Below, piece by piece: positions 39,436-45,497 of a DNA stretch of 45,497 nucleotides. This DNA is from Campylobacterota bacterium. Its GTDB lineage: Bacteria > Campylobacterota > Campylobacteria > Campylobacterales > Sulfurimonadaceae. Every line of letters starts with the position of its first letter. The stretch's first letter is position 1. The notes beneath the pieces are model-generated. The model did no database searches. It was not told where the DNA came from and saw only the letters and a list, made by a program, of their open reading frames with translations. The DNA lies in NCBI GenBank assembly GCA_014764025.1, contig JACXUD010000002.1:1-45497 (forward strand), in the 5' to 3' direction. A program made the position numbers and the translations under genes.

Positions 39436-40392
39436 ATGGCAAGAGAGCTAACAGAGATCGATAAAAAAAGAATTGCTGAGATTGTAAGTTTGCTAAGAGC
39501 AATAGAAGATAATCGGAGAAACCTCAAGGTAGCTAATCCTATGGTCCAAGTATTCCTTGATAGGGAAAAGGCGATCCACGAAGCCTATGAGCAAAAACTA
39601 CTTCAAGAGGAAGAATATCAAGAGACAAAAAAACGACTTGAAGAAGAAATAAAGAAGTTTAATGAGACAAGCCCCGACTTTATAAACAATGAACTCTCAT
39701 TAAATGAAACCTATCTTTTTTCCCTATTAGATAATACAAGCGAAGAAGCAGTACCTCAAGACGTAAAAACACACATCAAGGCAACTATAGCAGACAGCGA
39801 GAGGGATTTTGATACTGATGAGATAAAAGCGATGATCATTGAGGGGATACCAACAGAGGCCCAAGATGAGATAGAGGAAATCGAAGCAGAAATTGATACC
39901 TCAGCTCCAACCAAAGAGATCATTAAGAGTTTTCGTACTATGGCTAAAGCTATTAGTGCAGCACTTGAAAAAGTAAAAGAGGCAATAGCGATCTTGGATG
40001 AGTACCTAAAATCCAAAAATATCAATGTAGATAAAAAACAACCAGTGGCGACAGTAGAAGCACAAGCTAAAACAGAGGTCAAAACGGAAACGGCAAAAGA
40101 GGTGACAGTGGAAACACCTAAAGAAGAGGAGAATACTGTATCAGTAGAGCAGACTCAGACAGTTACTCTTGGAAGCGACCTTGAGCCTAAAGAAGAAGAG
40201 GCAAAAGTAGTAGCAGTTGCCAAAACTACAGAGGAAGAGAAGCCTGAAGAGGAAGAGAGAATTTTCCCAAAAGAACAAGGAGAGGAAAAGGTAGTGATCT
40301 CAAAAGATATGAAGAAACCAGTATTGCCTCCTATTACGGAAGATGATATGTTAAACTACGGCAGCAGCCCAACCGGAATGCCGGGATATTAG
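39436..40392 (+). CDS. Acidic coiled-coil protein, 318 aa
   Basis: Start at the ATG at 39436 (MARELTEIDKKRIAEIVSLL) behind AAGGA. The protein is very rich in Glu, Lys, Thr and Val; residues 1-90 and 130-200 are predicted coiled coils (VKTHIKATIADSERDFDTDE, AEIDTSAPTKEIIKSFRTMA), and residues 205-300 are low-complexity. No signal peptide or membrane helix. It is first in the rightward transfer-like operon; a cytosolic scaffold or regulator role is possible. Confidence 0.6.
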   Translation: MARELTEIDKKRIAEIVSLLRAIEDNRRNLKVANPMVQVFLDREKAIHEAYEQKLLQEEEYQETKKRLEEEIKKFNETSPDFINNELSLNETYLFSLLDNTSEEAVPQDVKTHIKATIADSERDFDTDEIKAMIIEGIPTEAQDEIEEIEAEIDTSAPTKEIIKSFRTMAKAISAALEKVKEAIAILDEYLKSKNINVDKKQPVATVEAQAKTEVKTETAKEVTVETPKEEENTVSVEQTQTVTLGSDLEPKEEEAKVVAVAKTTEEEKPEEEERIFPKEQGEEKVVISKDMKKPVLPPITEDDMLNYGSSPTGMPGY

Positions 40393-40403
40393 GAATATAG
40401 GAA

Positions 40404-40817
40404 ATGAAAAAAATCTATCTTCTTTTCTTGCTTTTAATGAACTCGCTTTATGCGGGAACAACAGAGGAATATCTTGATTTTCTTGAGAATACATGGCAAA
40501 GCTTTTTTGACATGATGAACTCTTTTATGTGGATACTCGCAATAGTTCCCGTAGCAGTAGTGCTTCATGGCTTGATATATTCATTCCAAAAGCTAAAAAA
40601 AGCGAGAGAGGACGCAGCAAGATCCGGCATGGCTCTCAGCTTTGAGGAATTAGGAGATACTGCTGTCCACACGCTCGGATACCTCACGGCAGTTTATCTA
40701 ATCTACGGAATGTTTGCCATGATCTTTGCCGGAGCACCTGATATTGGGTATGGATGGGAACATTTAGTACATACGCATTGGTCAGAATTTCTATCAAGTG
40801 GAAATACAACACCATAA
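40404..40817 (+). CDS. Pilin-like exported membrane protein 1, 137 aa
   Basis: Signal peptide MKKIYLLFLLLMNSLYAG, then two hydrophobic helices (about 40-62, IVPVAVVLHGLI, and 90-110, YLTAVYLIYGMFAMIFAG) separated by a basic loop. It ends LVHTHWSEFLSSGNTTP. The C-terminal V-x-x-HWS-x-FL pattern recurs in the protein at 40926, so the two are paralogues. Size and layout resemble VirB2/TrbC pilins or the IcmD/TraR group of IncI systems. Confidence 0.6.
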   Translation: MKKIYLLFLLLMNSLYAGTTEEYLDFLENTWQSFFDMMNSFMWILAIVPVAVVLHGLIYSFQKLKKAREDAARSGMALSFEELGDTAVHTLGYLTAVYLIYGMFAMIFAGAPDIGYGWEHLVHTHWSEFLSSGNTTP

Positions 40818-40859
40818 ACCTTCTTAACACTTAATTTTTACTTTTTTACCTTTTTTGAA

Positions 40860-40898
40860 GTCGTAGTATTGATTTTGAACTTCTTTTTTCTGTAACAT
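40860..40898 (+). promoter_or_regulatory. Promoter of the second pilin-like gene with the conserved TTGATTTTGAAC block
   Basis: TTGATT (40869-40874), N18, TAACAT (40893-40898). The 23 bp from 40860 to 40882 are identical to 8346-8368. Its presence inside an operon means the second pilin-like gene has its own start point. Confidence 0.6.
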
Positions 40899-40925
40899 TT
40901 TTTCACTACACAAAAAAGGATCAGT

Positions 40926-41366
40926 ATGAAAAATTTACTTGCAGTGGGAAGTAGAAGGTTGAGTGAAAATAAACTTTTGGTATTTTTTGCTCTTTTTATG
41001 CTCTCTTCGGTAGCGGCTATGGCAGCAAGCGGAGACGCATCGATTACGGGGACGGGAGAAAATGCTAAAACAGAAGTAGGAGCTATCATCCGGGCGGTTA
41101 TTTGGGTTGGAGCCTTTATTCCTATTGGATTACCATTATGGGCAATGTCGAAAGTTAAAGATTGGCTTGCGAACAAAGAAGAGCAAGGGCAGTATGAGCC
41201 TAAAATTATGAAAATGTCAAAAATTGCAGCAGCAGGTTTTGCGGGACTTGCGTTTTCCTATCTGATCCTTGGTTTCTTCGGAGGGGTATTGGTTGGACTT
41301 TCTTTCTCAGAAAGTTGGAGTATGTTTGTAACGGATCATTGGTCTAGCTTCTTGACTAAATCTTAA
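40926..41366 (+). CDS. Pilin-like exported membrane protein 2, 146 aa
   Basis: A long N-terminal signal region ends VAAMAAS (cleavage about residue 33-34). Two hydrophobic helices follow (IIRAVIWVGAFIPIGLPLWA and AAAGFAGLAFSYLILGFFGG) around a short charged loop, giving a mature protein of about 112 aa, typical of VirB2/TraA pilins. It ends SMFVTDHWSSFLTKS, related to the end of the preceding protein. Its own promoter and AAGGAT site suggest high expression. It is the best candidate for the major pilin of the system. Confidence 0.65.
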   Translation: MKNLLAVGSRRLSENKLLVFFALFMLSSVAAMAASGDASITGTGENAKTEVGAIIRAVIWVGAFIPIGLPLWAMSKVKDWLANKEEQGQYEPKIMKMSKIAAAGFAGLAFSYLILGFFGGVLVGLSFSESWSMFVTDHWSSFLTKS

Positions 41367-41387
41367 TCCGAACTATTAAATGGAATA

Positions 41388-42524
41388 ATGATGTTCAAAA
41401 AAATCACAAGTACCTTAATAGTGGGAAGTGTCCTAGCGACACTTTCCTTTGCCAAAGAAAACAGCTTTAATTATTACTCTGATGGAATTTATGATGGCTA
41501 TATCCAAATAAGCAAGGATATACAGTCTGGACTCAACGAAAGATATATGGCTGAGTATGATGGGAAATACTTAGTGATGATGGATGTCACAGACAGTTCC
41601 ATAGTTGATATTATTTTCTATAAGACAGTCGGAGCCAAAAACTCTTTGAAGCCTATTACGGTTGATTATGTAGAGAATGGTCGAACTTATCTAGTGTTTG
41701 ATAGTTTTCTGCGAAGTGCCAATGCACATTTTCTACAAAAGAAACTTATAGAATATGGCTTGGAAACCAAAGTCTATCTTGGTGAGGGTGCAGAATCTTA
41801 TAAGAGAAACCCAGTGGTGATCAAAAAAATGATCGAGGATCTGAAGTATGCTATACGCAATGTTCCCGTAAAGGTAGTAACGGTAGAAGCAGACGGCAAC
41901 GCACCCGCACTCCCGCCTATACGCAGAACAAGCGGTACGCAAAGCTACACAAGTGAAGGCAAGCACGACAATGTAGTGGTTGATTTCCTTGAGCTTCAAA
42001 GGGAATACTGCCGTTCAGGTGAGAAAAAAGGCGATTTTTTCTATCTGCGAGGAAAAAAATATAAAGTTGGAGACAGCATTAACGGCCTCAGCATAACAAG
42101 AATAAGCAATGCAAAGATCACACTTCTTGGAACAGACGGGAAGTATTACAATATACAACCAGGTAAATGTGAAGAGGATGGTAGAGGTGATGAATCTAAA
42201 GTGGAGATCACGAAAGAGGTCGTTGAAACAAAAGAAAATGAAGCAACCACCTCAGCAACTACCACAACCACTGTAACACAAAAAGGGGAAAGCACACCGA
42301 CTGACAAGCGCCTAAAGTATATGTGTGATTTTACTCAGATCTATACTGCAAAGAATGAGGAGGGGGAGGATATCAGAATAAGCGACACCCCTTATTTCAA
42401 CTCAAAGCAAAAAGAGGTATATGCTCAAGGTGTCGAAACAAATAGCGTAAAAGTAAGAAGCAGTGGAGCAGATACCATTATTCTTTCCTCAAGGCATTTT
42501 AAGAAATATTGTGAAAGAAAGTAG
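41388..42524 (+). CDS. Exported protein with a PilP-like domain, 378 aa
   Basis: Two adjacent ATGs (41388, 41391); the signal peptide is MFKKITSTLIVGSVLATLSFA. The first domain (about 25-165) is alpha/beta. Residues 210-250 (FFYLRGKKYKVGDSINGLSI, then TRISNAKITLLGTDGKYYNI) match the PilP/GspC homology-region pattern: K-x-GD-x-I-x-G-x-x-I ... V-x-L-x-x-G. A Thr/Glu-rich linker and a final domain with CDFTQIYTAKNEEGED follow. Such domains bridge inner- and outer-membrane rings of pilus and secretion machines. Confidence 0.6.
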   Translation: MMFKKITSTLIVGSVLATLSFAKENSFNYYSDGIYDGYIQISKDIQSGLNERYMAEYDGKYLVMMDVTDSSIVDIIFYKTVGAKNSLKPITVDYVENGRTYLVFDSFLRSANAHFLQKKLIEYGLETKVYLGEGAESYKRNPVVIKKMIEDLKYAIRNVPVKVVTVEADGNAPALPPIRRTSGTQSYTSEGKHDNVVVDFLELQREYCRSGEKKGDFFYLRGKKYKVGDSINGLSITRISNAKITLLGTDGKYYNIQPGKCEEDGRGDESKVEITKEVVETKENEATTSATTTTTVTQKGESTPTDKRLKYMCDFTQIYTAKNEEGEDIRISDTPYFNSKQKEVYAQGVETNSVKVRSSGADTIILSSRHFKKYCERK

Positions 42525-42532
42525 AAACTAAA

Positions 42533-43147
42533 ATGGATAGAAAAGAAAAATCACTTTATCTGCTTTTTACGGAGTCCTTAGTGGGCGTTCATGCCATAAG
42601 AGGTACTTCGATAGAAAAGTATGAGAACTATCCACTTACCTTCCCAGTGTCAGCAGAAGAGACGAATGGGAACTATCAATACAAGACTGCACTACTCAAG
42701 AATAAAACTTTTAATGAGGTTTTAAAGCGTTACAGAGAGACGAAGCCATACTATAAGGATGTCACGATCCTGGTGGGGTTTGATCTTGATAGAATGGGAG
42801 AGCTTATGTCAGGTGCATTAAGGGCATCATTGGAAGCTTCAGGGGTAGAGGGGAAAGATGTATTCAGAACACCATTGACCGAAGATGGCTATATTGTAGT
42901 GAAGAGCTTCGCTAAACATTCTTTTTACCTAAAAGTTCTCTATTGGCAAGAGCAATTAATGTCTATATTACGCAAAGCCGGGATCAAGAAAAATGTTGGA
43001 TTCGCAAAAGCTTTTTCCCTCAAATATGCCCTTAAAAATGCAGGGCAAATCTTTGGTATTAGTAATGCGTCGAGAATCAATAAACAAGGAACTTCAACCG
43101 CAACAGTGGTCACAAAGTTCTTTCAAAAAGAAAAAGAGGCACTATGA
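42533..43147 (+). CDS. Stand-alone TOPRIM protein resembling a cut-down type IA topoisomerase
   Basis: 204 aa. LYLLFTESLVGVHAIRG (8-24) matches the topoisomerase start (LxIxES, catalytic Glu14). VTILVGFDLDRMGELMSGAL (77-96) is the DxDxxGE motif of the TOPRIM domain, comparable to DADREGE in topoisomerases. Near the end, NKQGTSTATVVTKFF (183-197) resembles the GTxATRAxII block of the same family. The long middle of a topoisomerase, including the Tyr domain, is absent. It may be a metal-dependent nuclease or nucleotidyl enzyme, or a regulatory partner. It has no clear ribosome-binding site and ends in an overlap with the next gene. Confidence 0.6.
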   Translation: MDRKEKSLYLLFTESLVGVHAIRGTSIEKYENYPLTFPVSAEETNGNYQYKTALLKNKTFNEVLKRYRETKPYYKDVTILVGFDLDRMGELMSGALRASLEASGVEGKDVFRTPLTEDGYIVVKSFAKHSFYLKVLYWQEQLMSILRKAGIKKNVGFAKAFSLKYALKNAGQIFGISNASRINKQGTSTATVVTKFFQKEKEAL

Positions 43148-43812
43148 GCAACTCTAATGACACCACGATACTGAGAGAAAACCTATTTACATTTATGTTT
43201 GCACCATATTTCGGAATGGTTAAACCCATAAAGGGCTACCAGGTTGAGATCGACAAAAACAAGAAGCGTAAATTGGTATCGATCTATTCTGAGGAGAAAT
43301 TCTACCCTCTCTTCCCGGTGGACAATCCTTTAAAGCATACAAATAAGTATCTCTTTGTACTGCAAGCCCTTTTCCTTCCTATTGTCTTCTGTCTTACTAC
43401 GATCTTCTTGGGGTATAGAATGACCTTTCATTTCAATGAAGTGGCCCTATGGATAGGACAAGGTTTATTCGTGGTTATAGCAGCAGACATGATAGTCGTA
43501 CTTTCAAAATTTCATAAATACAAGGTTGGATTGAGCGACATAATTAAGCACGACAAATTAAAAATGGTTTTGCTAGTGTTGCTATTTTTGGCCGGAGCAG
43601 TTATGACACAAGTGGCATACATAGGATTTATAGAGCTAACCTCTTATTTTATGATGATCGTGGGTTATGGATCTTTTATAGAATACATTAAAAAGCAAAT
43701 GTTTGTTTTGGCTTCAGAGAATATATCTTATTGGGAATACCCATTGATCGTAGATGCAGCAACGGGAAGAACGGAAAGTTACTATGTTGCAGTACCGAGT
43801 ATAGAAAACTAA
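43144..43812 (+). CDS. Polytopic membrane protein, 222 aa
   Basis: A soluble N-terminus of about 65 residues precedes four hydrophobic segments (about 69-91, 102-122, 139-158 and 161-180). The final 40 residues are soluble (YWEYPLIVDAATGRTESYYV). The ATG overlaps the previous stop (ATGA). No family recognised; by context an inner-membrane component of the transfer-like apparatus. Confidence 0.6.
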   Translation: MSNSNDTTILRENLFTFMFAPYFGMVKPIKGYQVEIDKNKKRKLVSIYSEEKFYPLFPVDNPLKHTNKYLFVLQALFLPIVFCLTTIFLGYRMTFHFNEVALWIGQGLFVVIAADMIVVLSKFHKYKVGLSDIIKHDKLKMVLLVLLFLAGAVMTQVAYIGFIELTSYFMMIVGYGSFIEYIKKQMFVLASENISYWEYPLIVDAATGRTESYYVAVPSIEN

Positions 43813-43828
43813 AAAAAATGGAGAAAAG

Positions 43829-44191
43829 ATGAGAAAGATAGTTATAGCGACAGTATTAATGTTATTCGCAAATATGCTCTATGGTAGAGACGGTGTAAGA
43901 GTGTCGGTGTATGAAGTTCCATACGGTGAGGTAGAGAACGTCGATCCTGACAATATGGGACGTATTTACAGTTCTGTATCGGGAGCCAAGCCAACTAAAG
44001 TTTACAAGAGAAAGAACGCAAGAGGGTACGAGCTTAGAAAAGATAACGTAGTTGTTATTATGCCCACAAGGGGAGCTAATCAGCGAGACTTCGAAGCACT
44101 ATTAGATATTGTATCTCAATATGCCAAGAAGCTCAAAGGACCTAATAGCGTAGGAATATCAAGAACTATAACAAGTCTAAAGAGAATGTAG
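43829..44191 (+). CDS. Small exported protein, 120 aa
   Basis: Signal peptide MRKIVIATVLMLFANMLYGR, then a soluble basic domain (RVSVYEVPYGEVENVDPDNM ... VYKRKNARGYELRKDNVVVI). GGAG lies seven bases before the ATG. Periplasmic by prediction. No motif recognised; it sits between two operon genes with gaps of about 15 bp. Confidence 0.65.
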   Translation: MRKIVIATVLMLFANMLYGRDGVRVSVYEVPYGEVENVDPDNMGRIYSSVSGAKPTKVYKRKNARGYELRKDNVVVIMPTRGANQRDFEALLDIVSQYAKKLKGPNSVGISRTITSLKRM

Positions 44192-44205
44192 GCAAGGAGA
44201 GGATC

Positions 44206-44817
44206 ATGTTGCACCATTCACCATCTAAAATAGAAGAAGCAGAATGGAGAAAAGGCTTATCAGCTAGACTTAAAGATAAAGAAGTCCTGGCAGCATTTTA
44301 CGACGAAGCTTCGGATGAGATCGCAGAAGAAAGAAAAGCCAAATATGTTTCTTACCATGTGCGAAAGATGGTTGATGATGGATACAAAGGAGTTTATACC
44401 GGAGAGGAAATTATTTCCGCAGTAAAGGACAGAAAATCAAAAGTTTTTGACGATACGGTGGATATTATAGTTTCCAAAATGCTTACGAGTGTGTTTAGGA
44501 AGCTTGGCGAGGATAATGAGAATAAAGCATTGCAATTTGATGACTTTCTTTTTCTTGCTCTTTCCAGGAATGATGCAAAAGTGAGAGACGCAGCATTTAA
44601 GTATATGCTAAATAGTCCTGAAGCAGAACAGCCAACAAGGGTCGGGTTTATTGGTAAGAGTTTTTCAAGTAGCCTCAATGAGATATCCATAAGTGTAGAG
44701 GCAAGCGGGTTAGATATGATCTCTGAATTATTTTTTACCACCTTTAGAAATCCTTCAGAAGCGAGGGAGAGTGTGGCTATTCCTTCGCCTGAAAATATAA
44801 TAAAAATAAGTATCTAG
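44206..44817 (+). CDS. Hypothetical soluble protein, 203 aa
   Basis: AAGGAG precedes the ATG. Mostly helical (MLHHSPSKIEEAEWRKGLSA, IISAVKDRKSKVFDDTVDII). No signal peptide or membrane helix, no motif recognised. Followed ten bases later by a GTG-start gene with a strong ribosome-binding site. Confidence 0.6.
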   Translation: MLHHSPSKIEEAEWRKGLSARLKDKEVLAAFYDEASDEIAEERKAKYVSYHVRKMVDDGYKGVYTGEEIISAVKDRKSKVFDDTVDIIVSKMLTSVFRKLGEDNENKALQFDDFLFLALSRNDAKVRDAAFKYMLNSPEAEQPTRVGFIGKSFSSSLNEISISVEASGLDMISELFFTTFRNPSEARESVAIPSPENIIKISI

Positions 44818-44827
44818 GAGGTAGCGA

Positions 44828-45340
44828 GTGGAAATCGGTAACGATCTGTACCCAGTCACACGGATACTTGCACCAAAGTTCTATATCAATGTAGATAAGC
44901 ATAACGCATTAGGGAATATAATTCTTATGGTTGTCGATGCTTTCAAGACAAAAGAAGAGGGGAGACGATCTTTAGGGGAAGAAAACTCCATAGTGGCCGA
45001 AAGAGGGGAGTCAGACATAAGCCTGAATGTGTTCAATGATGGTATGTTTGTTAAGGTGATCACCCCTACCGAAATGATTAAAGGGAAGGTGCTTGTGGCA
45101 ATGAAGCCTCTCTTGAGCAATATTTGGGAGCTAGAAAAGGAGAGGCAGACAGAGATCGTAAGCCAGGTTAAAAGAGGAATGCTTTCGGCTTTTGAATTCA
45201 ATGGAGAGTTTCCTATGTCTAACATCGTAGAAATGGATATTATGCTCTCAAGATATGCAAAAGAGGAGAACAACAAATCGCTCTTTGTGCCAATCTCTTC
45301 AGATGTTTTGATAAAAAACACCACAATTAAAAGAAAATAA
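44828..45340 (+). CDS. Hypothetical soluble protein, 170 aa, GTG start
   Basis: GTG at 44828 follows AGGAGGTAGCGA. Begins VEIGNDLYPVTRILAPKFYI; alpha/beta with a charged helix near residue 105 (WELEKERQTEIVSQVKRGML). No family recognised. Last gene of the rightward operon; a new promoter follows immediately, and no terminator is evident. Confidence 0.6.
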   Translation: MEIGNDLYPVTRILAPKFYINVDKHNALGNIILMVVDAFKTKEEGRRSLGEENSIVAERGESDISLNVFNDGMFVKVITPTEMIKGKVLVAMKPLLSNIWELEKERQTEIVSQVKRGMLSAFEFNGEFPMSNIVEMDIMLSRYAKEENNKSLFVPISSDVLIKNTTIKRK

Positions 45341-45350
45341 TTAAAAATAA

Positions 45351-45389
45351 TTGACAACGTAGTATATTTATGATATACTTAGTTATATT
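45351..45389 (+). promoter_or_regulatory. Promoter with GATATA-N6-TATATT operator for the final lipoprotein
   Basis: TTGACA (45351-45356), N17, TATACT (45374-45379); palindrome at 45372-45389. The spacing is identical to that at 11177. The ribosome-binding leader is AAGGGGAAATAGG. Confidence 0.75.
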
Positions 45390-45414
45390 TTAATAAAAAT
45401 TAAGGGGAAATAGG

Positions 45415-45497
45415 ATGAAAAAAATTTATCAAATGAGCACAGTGGCGATACTTGCTTTGGGACTTACAGCGTGTGGTGGTGGAAGCTCTGATGGTGG
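45415..45497 (+). CDS. Start of a lipoprotein, cut by the window edge
   Basis: The open frame reads MKKIYQMSTVAILALGLTAC then GGGSSDG up to the edge. It is a lipoprotein signal with lipobox LTAC at residues 17-20, and the glycine/serine run after Cys is common in Campylobacterota surface lipoproteins. The function of the missing part is unknown. It is a member of the shared GATATA-N6-TATATC promoter group. Confidence 0.75.
   Translation, partial: MKKIYQMSTVAILALGLTACGGGSSDG

Noticed and set aside
1-45497. Search for a relaxase and a VirB4-type ATPase
   Set aside because: No HUH or tyrosine-relaxase motif and no VirB4-like Walker pair were found in any protein except the HerA-like ATPase; none is claimed.

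Overview
This window looks like part of a large, AT-rich, probably conjugative plasmid from a Campylobacterota (epsilonproteobacterial) host of the Sulfurimonas/Sulfuricurvum/Arcobacter kind. The plasmid call rests on a Rep_3-type initiator beside palindromic iterons at 21/22-bp spacing, a ParA-type partition/transfer operon behind a phased repeat array, and two divergent blocks of membrane and secreted proteins resembling a type IV secretion (T4SS) apparatus. The host call rests on base composition, T-rich promoters with strong TATAAT boxes, frequent TTG starts and protein style; it is an inference. No rRNA, tRNA, CRISPR array or intact insertion sequence was seen.

Layout. 1-2370: two divergent small genes sharing twin operators, an IS256-type transposase relic, the rep gene and iteron origin, then a coupled pair of small genes. 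2700-15000: a DNA-handling kit: type IA topoisomerase, HU, SSB, a HerA/FtsK-like ATPase, a RecD2-like helicase, an atypical Holliday-junction resolvase, plus an Ig/cadherin-like lipoprotein and a membrane pair. 15700-25990: accessory genes: truncated N6-methylase-like protein, EAL phosphodiesterase, zinc-ribbon miniproteins, secreted DRGH nuclease, ThyX, many small unknowns, and two non-coding stretches rich in hairpins. 26040-28070: a three-gene operon (DNA-binding-like, TraL/StbB/ParA-like ATPase, tail-anchored protein) behind nine 10-bp repeats. 28094-39287 (minus) and 39436-45340 (plus): two divergent operons with a DsbC-like oxidoreductase, a very large DotA/TraY/TraG-like membrane protein, VirB10- and VirB9/DotH-like candidates, lipoproteins, two paralogous pilin-like proteins, a PilP-like protein and a stand-alone TOPRIM protein. 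No relaxase or VirB4 ATPase was recognised; they may lie outside the window or be too divergent to read by eye.

Three shared DNA modules tie the window together. (1) An 18-bp palindrome GATATA-N6-TATATC overlaps the -10 box of eight promoters across the window, usually followed by an AAGAAAAGGAA ribosome-binding leader; it suggests one plasmid regulon under one repressor. (2) A 20-bp palindrome CTAACTCGAYRTCGAGTTAG sits at the 3' ends of four genes, several times holding the stop codon. (3) A TTGATTTTG-centred promoter with N18 spacing precedes the HU, lipoprotein and pilin-like genes. The best candidates for something undescribed are the regulon, the tandem hairpins at 21644-21695 with compensating stem changes, the partition/transfer array, the mini-TOPRIM protein and the divergent T4SS-like operons. 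All family names are from motif reading by eye, without database searches.
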